Source of the DNA: VFJZ01 sp046598415
GTDB taxonomy: Bacteria; Actinomycetota; Thermoleophilia; Gaiellales; F1-60-MAGs149
Assembly (NCBI GenBank): GCA_046598415.1
Contig: JBKJIG010000139.1
Coordinates: 1-64,000, forward strand
Length of the DNA: 64,000 nucleotides
Reading direction: 5' to 3'
In this document: piece by piece, positions 7,529-15,690 of the stretch
How the letters are laid out: each line of letters begins with the position of its first letter
How positions within the stretch are numbered: position 1 is the first letter of the stretch
Notes under the pieces: model-generated
The model's database searches: none
What the model was told of the DNA's origin: nothing
The model's input: the letters and a program-made list of their open reading frames with translations, nothing else
Translations under genes and position numbers: made by a program

Positions 7529-8629
7529 ATGGGGATACGTGATCGACGGATTCGCAAGGGGATTGCGGTCTGGGAGCAAGGCGAGGACGGCTTCCTGTAC
7601 ATGCCGGGGCAGGTCCTCATCGATGTGTCGGACGAGCAGCTCGCGGTGCGGGTCCTGGACGGGGCGATCGAGCGCCGCCGGGATCTGAACGAGAAGCTCG
7701 GCGTCGCGCACTACGACGTTCGCGGCGACGTGCCGGCGCTGGTCGAGCGACTGCGGAAGGAAGGCGTCCGCTCCGGTCCCAACCACGTGCTGGCGGGCGA
7801 GCCGCGCTACAAGGGCGGCCCGGGTTCCGACGCGATACCGGGCACCGACCAGGGCGAGCCGTGCGGCGACGCCGGCAAGGGCGTCCGCATCGCGGTGCTG
7901 GACACGGGGTACACGGCGGGCATCCACCACTGGCTCGACGGCTCGGTCGACCCGGACGGGGTCGTGTTCGAGCAGCTCGACGCGCTCGCCGGCGACGGCC
8001 AGCTGGACGACGAGGCCGGGCACGGCACGTTCATCGCGGGAATCATCAACCGGCTCGCGCCGGCGGCCAGGATCACGGCCCGCCAGGTGCTGCTCAGCGA
8101 TGGCTGGGGCGACGAGGCGACGATCTCGGCCGCCATCGCCGACTGCACCGAGGCCGACGTGATCAACCTCTCACTGGGTGCGTACACGCAGGGCAACGAG
8201 GCGCCGATCGGCCTCGTCAACGCGCTCAAGCACGTGCCGCGCACGTCGGTCGTCGTCGCGGCGGCGGGCAACGCGAGGTCCGACGTCCCGTTCTGGCCGG
8301 CGGCACTGAAGCAGGTGATGGCCGTCGCCGCGGTGGACGACGACGGCAACAAGACCGACTTCACGAACTTCGGCGACTGGGTGAACTGCGCGGCGCCGGG
8401 CTACGAGGTGATGAGCACGTTCCCGAACTGGAAGCCGCAGAACGGCCACGGCGGCGACGTGTTCGTGGGCTGGGCCTGCTGGAGTGGCACGAGCTTCGCC
8501 GCCCCGTACCTGGCCGGCCTGATCGCAGCCGAGATGACAGCGGGCGGCGGCAGTGCAGCCGACGCCGTGCATCGTGTGCTCGCGAATCCGAAACGCACGG
8601 ACCCCGAGCTGGGGGCCGTCCTGGCCTGA
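7529..8629 (+). CDS. Subtilisin-like serine protease (S8), apparently cytoplasmic
   Basis: 366 residues. The catalytic triad is in canonical order: Asp125 (IAVLDTGY), His165 (EAGHGTFIAG), Ser322 (WSGTSFAAP), with the oxyanion Asn248 (AAAGN). Residues 1-110 form an N-terminal region (MPGQVLIDVSDEQL ... HVLAGEP) that may act as an inhibitor or adaptor domain. No signal peptide is visible, so it probably acts inside the cell, unlike most S8 enzymes. It starts 91 bp from the CHAT operon and is divergent from it; a protease-activates-protease arrangement with the CHAT protein is plausible but inferred. There is an AGGT ribosome site before the ATG. Confidence 0.9.
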   Translation: MGIRDRRIRKGIAVWEQGEDGFLYMPGQVLIDVSDEQLAVRVLDGAIERRRDLNEKLGVAHYDVRGDVPALVERLRKEGVRSGPNHVLAGEPRYKGGPGSDAIPGTDQGEPCGDAGKGVRIAVLDTGYTAGIHHWLDGSVDPDGVVFEQLDALAGDGQLDDEAGHGTFIAGIINRLAPAARITARQVLLSDGWGDEATISAAIADCTEADVINLSLGAYTQGNEAPIGLVNALKHVPRTSVVVAAAGNARSDVPFWPAALKQVMAVAAVDDDGNKTDFTNFGDWVNCAAPGYEVMSTFPNWKPQNGHGGDVFVGWACWSGTSFAAPYLAGLIAAEMTAGGGSAADAVHRVLANPKRTDPELGAVLA

Positions 8630-8710
8630 GGTAAAGAGGTAGCACGAACTTCGCGACGCCCGGCACACCGACAGCGCCTGAGCGCGACCGCAACCTGCCA
8701 GGTCGCGCGA

Positions 8711-8800
8711 TTCGTGCGCCTCCCGCGCGGAAACGTTCCGGGGTCAGACCCCACGACCGCCCGTTTTGGGGTCTGACCCCGGAGTCCTACGGCGCACGAA
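8711..8800. repeat. Dispersed palindromic repeat, copy 1
   Basis: The core is GGGGTCAGACCCC (8740-8752), a 15-bp spacer, then GGGGTCTGACCCC (8768-8780). With its flanking CC and GG the pair is a perfect 15-bp inverted repeat. An outer 10-bp inverted repeat TTCGTGCGCC (8711-8720) / GGCGCACGAA (8791-8800) encloses it. The same core recurs near 19235, 29346 and 43938. It lies between the subtilase and the sigma-factor gene; nothing else is seen in this 212-bp gap. Confidence 0.8.
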
Positions 8801-8841
8801 AGCGCACGTATCACGCACCGGGGATCGCTCTCCACTTCTGC

Positions 8842-9318
8842 GTGACCCCCCTTCAGGCCGACGGGCTCTACCGTCTTCTGTCCCCCGCTCTTCGCCGCCA
8901 CTGCCTCCGGCTCGCCGGCAACCCGACCGACGCCGAGGACCTCGTGCAGGAGGCATTCGCCGCGCTGATTCGCCGCGGCGGGCCGGTCGAGCCCGACGAC
9001 GCGGCGCGGATGCTCTCCACCTGCGCCCGCAACTCCCACGTCAGCCGCTGGCGGCGCGAGCGGCGCAACGTACTGCTCGCCGAGCCCGACGCCACGGGCC
9101 GCACCGACGTCGCCACCACCGTCGCCGACCGGCTCGAGCTGGCCGCCGTCGCCTCGGCCATCGCGCGGCTGCCCGAGCGGCAGCGCCGCGCCCTCGCCCT
9201 CGCGGGCGGCGGCTCGACGTCGCAGGAGATCGGCAGCGAGTTCGGACTCGGCGCGAACGCCGTGAACCAGCTGCTCCACCGTGCCCGGGCCGGTGTGCGC
9301 GCGATGACCGCAGCCTGA
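8842..9318 (+). CDS. ECF-type sigma factor
   Basis: 158 residues, GTG start at 8842. Region 2 (residues 10-65: ALRRHCLRLAGNPTDAEDLVQEAF) and region 4 (residues 100-150: IARLPERQRRALALAGGGSTSQEIGSEF) are present. Shorter than most ECF factors. It follows the subtilase on the same strand after the palindromic repeat, so it may be part of the CHAT/subtilase locus, or an independent regulator. No anti-sigma gene follows. Confidence 0.8.
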   Translation: MTPLQADGLYRLLSPALRRHCLRLAGNPTDAEDLVQEAFAALIRRGGPVEPDDAARMLSTCARNSHVSRWRRERRNVLLAEPDATGRTDVATTVADRLELAAVASAIARLPERQRRALALAGGGSTSQEIGSEFGLGANAVNQLLHRARAGVRAMTAA

Positions 9319-9339
9319 GAGGTTCGGCTCGGATCCGGA

Positions 9340-9345
9340 TACGCT
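9340..9345 (+). promoter_or_regulatory. Putative -10 element of the glycosyltransferase-PHP gene
   Basis: TACGCT lies 9 nt before the ATG at 9355 and no ribosome-binding site is seen, which suggests a leaderless transcript. Confidence 0.35.
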
Positions 9346-9354
9346 CCGCTCTGG

Positions 9355-11166
9355 ATGCGCGTCTGCCTCGTCACGCCCTATGCCTGGGACCGCCCTAGCG
9401 AGGCGAACGACCACTGGTCGGCGCTGGCCCGCGCGCTCGCCCAGCGCGGGCACGAGGTCGTCATCCTGGCGCCCGCTCGCAAACCCGCGCTGCTGCTGGA
9501 GGGACGCCGGCGCCTGCGCGCGCTCGCGCGCGGCGACGCCTCAGCCCTGACGCCGTCGCCGCGGGTGCCGCTGGTCGTCGCCGTCGGGCTCGGCCTGCCC
9601 GTCTCGACCGGCGCCGCCGCACGCAGCGTGCCGATTCCCGTCGCCGTCGCCGCCGGGGTGCGTCTCGCACTGGTGCGCGGCGAGTTCGACGCCGTCGACG
9701 TGCTCGACCCCGACCAGCCGGGCCCAAGCGCCGTCGCGCTGCGGGAGACCCCCACGCCCGTCGTCGCGACGTTCTTCCGCGGCGGGCCGTCGCTGCGCCG
9801 GGCGCGCGGCGCCGAGCGCCTCACCGCCCGCGCCGACACCGTCGCCGCCGTCTCCCCCGCCGCCGCCGAGGTCGTACTGCAGCGCTTCGGGTTGCAGGCC
9901 ACCGTCACCGGCGTTGCCGTCGACCGCGCGCGGTTCACGCGCACCACGGCAACGTCTCCGCCGCTGGTCGCGGTCGAGGCCACGCTGGGAGATGCCGGCG
10001 CGCTGCGCGCGCTGTTCCGCGAACTCGCGCCGACCACGGCCGAGGTCGCGCTGCTGCGCTCTGCCGGCAGCGCCGCGCTGCGCTCGCTGGTGCCGGCCTC
10101 GCTCGCCGGCCGCGTGCGGCTGCCCGACGCGTCGACACCGGGCGCCCGCGCCGCCGCCCTGCGCGGTGCCAGCATCTTCATCGCGGCCCGCAACGGCAGC
10201 CCGCTGATCGCCCGCGAGGCCGCGGCCTGCGGCATCCCGATCGTTGCAGTCGCCGGAACCCCCGGCTCGTACGGCGTCGAGCACGAGGTCTCCGGCCTGA
10301 TCGCACAGGAGGGTCAGCCAGCATTGGTCGCCGCCTGCGCGGGCCGGCTGCTGGCCGACGAGCCGTTGCGCCGGCGCCTCGCAGCCGCCGTCTCGCCCGA
10401 CGGCGCCGACGAGGTGGCCGAGCGCGTCGAGGCCCTCTACGCCAAGGCGCCACGTCCTCGCCGCCTGCCGCCGGGGCCCGACCGGTCCGCGCCCGTCCTC
10501 TGCGACTTCCACATGCACACCGACCACTCGCCCGACTGCGAGACGTCGGTGCCCGACCTCGTCAACCGCGCGCTGCAGCTCGGCCTCGGCGCAATCGCCG
10601 TCACCGACCACAACACGATCGCCGGCGGCCTCGCCGCCCAGGCGTACGTGGCCGAGCACGACTTGCCGCTGCACGTGATCGTCGGTTCCGAGGTGATGAC
10701 GTCGACCGGCGAGGTGATCGGCCTCTACCTGACGGAGGAGATCCCGCGCGGCATGCCGTTCGCCGACACGGTCGAGGCGATCCGTTCGCAGGGCGCCATC
10801 GTCTACGTCCCACATCCATTCGACCGACTGCACTCGATTCCCGACGCCGCGCTGCTGCGTCGCATGGCCGACCAGATCGACGTGCTGGAGACGTGCAACG
10901 GCCGGCTGTACCGCGAGGCGTACAACCGCGAGGCCGAGCGATTCGCCGAGCGATACGACCTGCTGGCCGGTGCCGGGTCCGACGCACACGTGCTGGAGGG
11001 ACTCGCGACGGCATGTGTCGAGTTACCGCCGTTCACCGACGCGGAGTCACTTCTGCTGGCGCTGGCGAACGGCAAGATCGTCCGCCGTCCGAAGAACCTC
11101 GTGTACCTCCAGGGCCTGAAATGGCTGCGCAGCGCAAGGAGCCGCACGCCGGGCGCCGAAAGTTAG
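9355..11166 (+). CDS. Fusion of a GT-B glycosyltransferase and a PHP-domain phosphoesterase
   Basis: 603 residues, two domains. Residues 1-~370 resemble a GT4-like glycosyltransferase: an N-terminal Rossmann start (MRVCLVTPYAWDRPSEANDHW), a donor-side region with PLIAREAAACGIPIVAVAGTPGSY, and a capping helix. From residue ~383 a PHP metal-dependent phosphoesterase begins, with HMHTDHSPD, TDHNT, GSEV, VPHPFD and GSDAH, the usual metal-ligand set. PHP enzymes hydrolyse phosphate monoesters, so the fusion may process a phosphosugar or phosphorylated glycolipid. The first domain lacks an obvious EX7E motif, so its transferase activity is less certain. Cytoplasmic. Confidence 0.85.
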   Translation: MRVCLVTPYAWDRPSEANDHWSALARALAQRGHEVVILAPARKPALLLEGRRRLRALARGDASALTPSPRVPLVVAVGLGLPVSTGAAARSVPIPVAVAAGVRLALVRGEFDAVDVLDPDQPGPSAVALRETPTPVVATFFRGGPSLRRARGAERLTARADTVAAVSPAAAEVVLQRFGLQATVTGVAVDRARFTRTTATSPPLVAVEATLGDAGALRALFRELAPTTAEVALLRSAGSAALRSLVPASLAGRVRLPDASTPGARAAALRGASIFIAARNGSPLIAREAAACGIPIVAVAGTPGSYGVEHEVSGLIAQEGQPALVAACAGRLLADEPLRRRLAAAVSPDGADEVAERVEALYAKAPRPRRLPPGPDRSAPVLCDFHMHTDHSPDCETSVPDLVNRALQLGLGAIAVTDHNTIAGGLAAQAYVAEHDLPLHVIVGSEVMTSTGEVIGLYLTEEIPRGMPFADTVEAIRSQGAIVYVPHPFDRLHSIPDAALLRRMADQIDVLETCNGRLYREAYNREAERFAERYDLLAGAGSDAHVLEGLATACVELPPFTDAESLLLALANGKIVRRPKNLVYLQGLKWLRSARSRTPGAES

Positions 11167-11175
11167 CTCCGTTAC

Positions 11176-11781
11176 ATGCCGAGCCCGGATGAGATCTACG
11201 AGCGCTACCTCGCTCGCGCGATCAGGGAGATGAATACGCTCGGCGACGAGATTTCATCCTGCGCGCGGATCAGCCATCCTGCGCTCGCGCCGGTGCTGGG
11301 CTCGGGGCACCCGCTCGCCGACGTGATGCTCCTGAAGTACCGCGCCCAGGCGCCGGAGATCCAGGAGGGCGTCGCGTTCTTCGGCCGGGCCGGCGCCGCC
11401 GTGCTGAAGTCGGTCAAGCGCCTCGCGATCGACCCGCTGGTCATCTACGGCACGAACTGCGTCAAGTGCGCGGATGCGCAGCCGGACGAGGCTGCAACCG
11501 CGTGCCCGCTGTGGCTTCTGCGCGAGATCGCCATCACCGAGCCGAAGATCATCGTCGCGATGGGTGACGAAGTGGTCGAGACGCTCAACGATCTCCAGAT
11601 TCCGCTCTCCCAGTCGCTCGACGCCTCGCGCGTGGGTGAGATCCAGCATCTCACCCCCAGCGTCGAGGCGCTCGTCGTGCCGGATCTCGATGCCTGCCTC
11701 AACGACGAGGAGTCGAAGCGTCGCTTCTGGCAGGCCTTCAAGGCCCTCGGACCGTGGTACGACGCGCTGCCCCCGTACTAG
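11176..11781 (+). CDS. Uracil-DNA glycosylase superfamily protein with degenerate active site
   Basis: 201 residues. The fold is recognised from FFGRAG (residues 75-80), YGTNCVKC (96-103) and EPKIIVAMGD (129-138), which align with family-4 uracil-DNA glycosylases. But the catalytic GEGPGEEE segment is replaced by KYRAQAPE, and the HPS motif near the end by VPDLD. Of the four iron-sulfur cysteines, three remain (Cys31, Cys103 and Cys112). It probably no longer cuts uracil; a nucleic-acid-binding or structural role is possible. It overlaps the next gene by 28 bp. Confidence 0.7.
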   Translation: MPSPDEIYERYLARAIREMNTLGDEISSCARISHPALAPVLGSGHPLADVMLLKYRAQAPEIQEGVAFFGRAGAAVLKSVKRLAIDPLVIYGTNCVKCADAQPDEAATACPLWLLREIAITEPKIIVAMGDEVVETLNDLQIPLSQSLDASRVGEIQHLTPSVEALVVPDLDACLNDEESKRRFWQAFKALGPWYDALPPY

Positions 11782-13304
11782 CCCTCGCCGCCGCGTGGTG
11801 CGCCTGGACCGTGCTCGGGGCGCAGCTCGACCGGCCCTCGGACGACGTCGCCCTCCTGGTCGTCGCGGGCGTCGCCCTGCCGCTCGCCACGGGCATGGTG
11901 CTCGCCCTCGCGGCCGGGTTTCACGATCAGCGGCCGGTGCTGATCGGCATCACGGCCGTCGGGCTGGTGCTCGCCGTCGGCGGCACGCTGGCCGATCTGC
12001 CGACGCCCGCCGGGCTGGGCAAGGTCCTCGCTGCGGGTGCCCTCGGCATGCTGTTCATCCCGCTGCTCGATCGCGCGTGGCACGTCGCCGTCGTTGCGCT
12101 GCTGGTGATCGGCGTCGACGCGTACTCCGTCTTCGCCGGGCCGACGAAGCAGCTGCTGGAGTCGGGCAAGGACGTCATCTCCACGTTCACGGTGCCGCTC
12201 ACGGCGCCCGGGATGTACGGCGCGGCGGGCATCGGCATCACCGACTTCCTGTTCCTGGGGCTGTTCTGCGGCGCGGCGCTGCACTGGCGGCTGCAGCCGC
12301 GGCTCACGCTCGCCCTCTGCGCGCTGTCGTTCTCGGCGTCGGTCGCGGTGGCCCAGCTGGTCGATCGCTCGGTGCCGGCGCTGCCGTTGCTGTCGCTGGC
12401 GTTCGTACTGCCCAACATCGGCCGCCTGCGGCCGAGCGCGCCAGACCGGCCGTGGGAGCTGCGCACGCACCCGGCCACGACGGCGAACTCGCGGCGCAAC
12501 GCCGCCGCCCGGCCCGACCGACGCGAGCTCTGGATGACCGCGCAGGACGCCTGCTGGGAGCTGCTCGACCCGCTCATCGCCCCCGGCGCTATCGTCGGCA
12601 TCGTCGGCGCCGGCAACTGCGACGACCTGCCGCTCGACCGCATCGCCGAGCGAGGCGGGCGCATCGACCTGCTCGACCTCGATCCGGCTGCCTGCCGTGC
12701 CGCCATCGCGCACGAGTCGCGGACGGTGCGCGCAAAGCTGCAGGCCCTCGAGGTCGACGCCAGCGGCGGCCACGCCGACCGCATCTCGGCGGCGATCGCT
12801 GCAGGCCGCGTGACGCAGCTGCCCACGGCCGACTGGAGCCCGCTCGGCGAAGGCCCGTACGACGTCGTGATCGGCGACCTGTTCTATTCGCAGCTGCTCT
12901 ACCCCGGCCTGCGGGACGCCGGCGTCCCCGACGAGCGCATCATGCTCGCTCTGACGAACTACGGCCCGGCGCTGACCGGCCTCGTCGTCTCGCGCCTGCA
13001 CGCGAGCGCACCCGACGGCGTCGTCGTCCACATCCACGACCCCGTCGGCTGGTGGGGCGGCCACACGCAGCCGTTCACGCTCGACCACGTGCTCGCGGTC
13101 GCCGGCCGCTCGGCCGACGAGGCGCTGGTGCTGCTGCAGACCGCGTCGGGGCCGGAGGGCACGAACCCGCGCGCGGCCCTGGCGGCGCTGGGCGTGCCGA
13201 TCCTGCGCACGTCGTTCTGGCGGTGGTCGTTCGGGCGCGGCACCGACTACCTGGCCTGCGCGACCGTCGCGGCCCTACCCGCCGGACTGCGGACGCGCCG
13301 GTGA
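11754..13304 (+). CDS. Polytopic membrane protein fused to a Rossmann (spermidine-synthase/SAM-like) domain
   Basis: 516 residues with a GTG start inside the end of the preceding gene. Residues 1-~235 contain about eight hydrophobic segments (for example VALLVVAGVALPLATGMVLAL). After a basic, proline-rich linker (~235-260) a soluble domain begins with a glycine-rich dinucleotide-type loop IVGIVGAGNCDDLPL, an acidic strand end (IDLLDLDPAAC) and YDVVIGDLFYSQLLYP, the order expected of an S-adenosylmethionine-dependent methyltransferase-like fold. The substrate is not recognisable. An internal ATG at 12534 could start a separate soluble protein, but the frame is continuous and no ribosome site is seen there. 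Confidence 0.65.
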   Translation: MVRRAAPVLALAAAWCAWTVLGAQLDRPSDDVALLVVAGVALPLATGMVLALAAGFHDQRPVLIGITAVGLVLAVGGTLADLPTPAGLGKVLAAGALGMLFIPLLDRAWHVAVVALLVIGVDAYSVFAGPTKQLLESGKDVISTFTVPLTAPGMYGAAGIGITDFLFLGLFCGAALHWRLQPRLTLALCALSFSASVAVAQLVDRSVPALPLLSLAFVLPNIGRLRPSAPDRPWELRTHPATTANSRRNAAARPDRRELWMTAQDACWELLDPLIAPGAIVGIVGAGNCDDLPLDRIAERGGRIDLLDLDPAACRAAIAHESRTVRAKLQALEVDASGGHADRISAAIAAGRVTQLPTADWSPLGEGPYDVVIGDLFYSQLLYPGLRDAGVPDERIMLALTNYGPALTGLVVSRLHASAPDGVVVHIHDPVGWWGGHTQPFTLDHVLAVAGRSADEALVLLQTASGPEGTNPRAALAALGVPILRTSFWRWSFGRGTDYLACATVAALPAGLRTRR

Positions 13305-13332
13305 GAATCAGCACGAGCGTAGGCGGCCGATG

Positions 13333-13338
13333 TACGCT
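13333..13338 (+). promoter_or_regulatory. Putative -10 element of the exported propeller gene
   Basis: TACGCT lies 7 nt before the ATG at 13346, in the 41-bp gap after the preceding stop codon. No ribosome-binding site is visible. Confidence 0.35.
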
Positions 13339-13345
13339 CTCTTCC

Positions 13346-14317
13346 ATGCGCTGGCTCGCGATTGCCGCCCTCCTCGTCCTCGCTCCGGCCGCGGATGCCG
13401 CCGGGCCCTGGCTCCACGTCGGGCCGACGGGGTTGCCGCCGATCACCGCCGTCGCGGCGCAGGGCAACTCGCTGTTCGCGCTCGCGCAGAACGGCGACAT
13501 CTGGCGCGCCGATGCGGGCTCCGTCTGGGTCCGCCGATCGCGTCGTCCAGCGACCGGCACCAGCATCCTGGTGGCATCGCCCGGCGCGATCTACGTGGCG
13601 TCGACCGACCCGAACATCCTCTCGCGCTCGACCGATCGCGCGCGCACCTTCAGCCGCTGCGGCCGCGAGGGCTTGCCGCGCGGCACGGCGTTCGTGGTCG
13701 CGACGGCCAACCAGCGCGTCGGCGTGATCCGCAGCCGGCGGCTCGCGCTCTCGTCGAACGGCTGCCGCACGTGGACGAGGCCCAGGATCTCGGGCCGCAT
13801 CCGCAGCATCGCGCGCAACGGCACGACGTGGTTCGCCGTCGTCGAGCGTCCCAACCTGGCTCTGGCCGAGCGCTTCCGCCTGCTCGCGTCGACCGATCTC
13901 GGCCGCAGCTGGCGCGTGCGCGCGAACCGGACGGCGATGAAGCTCGGCTCGCCGCCCAGCCTGACGTCGGCGTCGCTCGTGGCCGACCGGGTCACGCCGA
14001 ACCGGCTGTGGCTCATCCACGAGGGCCGGCTCGGACGCAGCGACGACGGTGGCCGGACCTGGGTCACCGCATCGCCGCCGGGGATGCGCGTGACGTCGGT
14101 CGTGCCGAGCGCGACCCGCGCGAACAACGTGCACGTGCTGGGCCTGACCTCTGCGCGCCGGCCGATCACGCGCACGTCGTCCAGCGGAGGCGCGAACTGG
14201 TCCGACATCCCGCCGCCGGCAACCGGCGCCCTGCCGACCGTACAGTCGCTGATCGCGACGTCCGACTCGCGGGCGGCGCTGGCCACCTCGGCCGGCGTCT
14301 GGACCTACGCCTTCTAG
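13346..14317 (+). CDS. Exported BNR/sialidase-type beta-propeller protein
   Basis: 323 residues. The N-terminus MRWLAIAALLVLAPAADA is a signal peptide ending near residue 18 (ADA-AGPW). The mature part repeats the pattern of photosystem-stability-factor/BNR propellers: STDRARTFSRC, SSNGCRTWTR, STDLGRSWRV, SDDGGRTWVT and SSSGGANWSD, about five blades. No catalytic residues are recognised; such proteins are usually scaffolds or binding modules outside the membrane. Two cysteines near the middle may form a disulfide. Its stop codon overlaps that of the convergent methyltransferase. Confidence 0.8.
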   Translation: MRWLAIAALLVLAPAADAAGPWLHVGPTGLPPITAVAAQGNSLFALAQNGDIWRADAGSVWVRRSRRPATGTSILVASPGAIYVASTDPNILSRSTDRARTFSRCGREGLPRGTAFVVATANQRVGVIRSRRLALSSNGCRTWTRPRISGRIRSIARNGTTWFAVVERPNLALAERFRLLASTDLGRSWRVRANRTAMKLGSPPSLTSASLVADRVTPNRLWLIHEGRLGRSDDGGRTWVTASPPGMRVTSVVPSATRANNVHVLGLTSARRPITRTSSSGGANWSDIPPPATGALPTVQSLIATSDSRAALATSAGVWTYAF

Positions 14318-15690
14318 GAGCCGGGTACTGCCTCGAACCGCGCGACGCACTCGACGTGGTGCGTGTGCGGGAACATGTCGACCGGCCGGACGCGCTCCAG
14401 GCGGTAGCCGCCCTCGGCCAGTAGCTCGGCGTTGCCGGCGAGCGTCGTCGGGTTGCACGAGACGTAGACGATCCGCTGCGGCTCGAGCTCGAGCACGCGA
14501 CGCACGGCCTTCGGCGTCAGACCCGCGCGCGGCGGGTCGAGCACGACCACGTCGGGGCTCGGCATGCCCGCCTCCAGCAGCGGCCGCACGGCCTTCGCGA
14601 CGTCGCCCTGGACGAACTCGGCGTTCATGACGCCGTTGCGCTCCGCGTTGTCGACGGCGCGCTCGACGGCCTCGGGCACGACCTCGATGCCGTACACGTG
14701 GCCGGCCGATCCCGCCATCGCGAGCGCGATCGAGCCGATGCCGGAGTACAGGTCCCAGACGATCTCGTCGCCGCCCAGGCGCGCCTCCTCGATGGCGATC
14801 TCGTAGAGCTTCTCGCACATCTCGGTGTTGGTCTGCAGGAACGCGCCGGAGGAGACCTTGAGGCGGAGGCCGAGCAGGCGCTCCTCGTACCAGTCACGCC
14901 CGAACACGAGCGTCGACTCGAGGCCGTGGGTGACCTCGGCAACGCCGCTGGTGGTGGCGTGCAGCAGGCCGACGCAGCCCGGCACGCGCTCGGCCAGCTC
15001 GTCGACGAGCCACGTGGACTGCGGCAGCGCGCCGGGCGCCGTCACCAGCGTCAGCAGCAGCTCGCCGGTGCGATCGGACGCGCGGACGACCAGGTGGCGC
15101 AGGTAGCCGGTGTTGCTGCGGCGGTCCCAGATCTCGCCGTTGCTGCGGCGTGCCCAGGCCTCGACGACGCGCCGCGCCTCGTTGCCGGCCTCGCTCATCA
15201 GCAGACAGGCCGTAACGGGCATGATCTCGTCCCAGCGGCCGGCCCGGTGGAACCCGAGTGACGGACCCTCCTCGGTTTCGCCGAACGAGAACTCGAGCTT
15301 GTTGCGATAGCCGTAGGTGCGGATCGCGGGGATGATCGGGTCCTGCACGAAGTCGTCCTGGTGGCCGATGCGCTTCAGCACGTCGGCGATCTGCTGCGCC
15401 TTCCACACCTGCTGGGCGCTGTAGTCGAGGTCCTGCCACTTGCAGCCGCCGCAGGAGCCGAAGTGCGGGCACGGCGCGACCACCCGGTCGGGCCCGGGCG
15501 CGAGCGTCTCGACGGTGGTCGCCTCGCCGTAGGACCGCTTCACCTTGGTGATGCGTGCGCGCACCCGATCGCCCGGCAGCGCCCGGTCGACGAACAACAC
15601 GAAGTCGTCGAGCCGAGCCACGCCGCGACCGCCGAACGCGAGGGAGTCTACGAGGACTTCGACCTCGCTGCCTTTCTCGGGTCTTGACAT
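14314..15690 (-). CDS. TrmA/RlmD-family 23S rRNA (uracil-5-)-methyltransferase
   Basis: 458 residues. The N-terminal TRAM domain (residues 5-60: VEVLVDSLAFGGRGVARLDDFV) is followed by an iron-sulfur cysteine cluster CPHFGSCGGCKW (around 73-84) and a C-terminal SAM-dependent methyltransferase domain (DLYSGIGSIALAMA; DPPRAG; the catalytic cysteine in VSCNPTTLAGN). It adds the C5 methyl group to a uridine in rRNA or tRNA. The TRAM-plus-cluster layout favours RlmD/RumA-type rRNA enzymes over TrmA, but the exact site cannot be read from sequence. The next gene downstream on the minus strand is convergent, so it forms no operon there. Confidence 0.9.
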   Translation of the reverse strand: MSRPEKGSEVEVLVDSLAFGGRGVARLDDFVLFVDRALPGDRVRARITKVKRSYGEATTVETLAPGPDRVVAPCPHFGSCGGCKWQDLDYSAQQVWKAQQIADVLKRIGHQDDFVQDPIIPAIRTYGYRNKLEFSFGETEEGPSLGFHRAGRWDEIMPVTACLLMSEAGNEARRVVEAWARRSNGEIWDRRSNTGYLRHLVVRASDRTGELLLTLVTAPGALPQSTWLVDELAERVPGCVGLLHATTSGVAEVTHGLESTLVFGRDWYEERLLGLRLKVSSGAFLQTNTEMCEKLYEIAIEEARLGGDEIVWDLYSGIGSIALAMAGSAGHVYGIEVVPEAVERAVDNAERNGVMNAEFVQGDVAKAVRPLLEAGMPSPDVVVLDPPRAGLTPKAVRRVLELEPQRIVYVSCNPTTLAGNAELLAEGGYRLERVRPVDMFPHTHHVECVARFEAVPGS

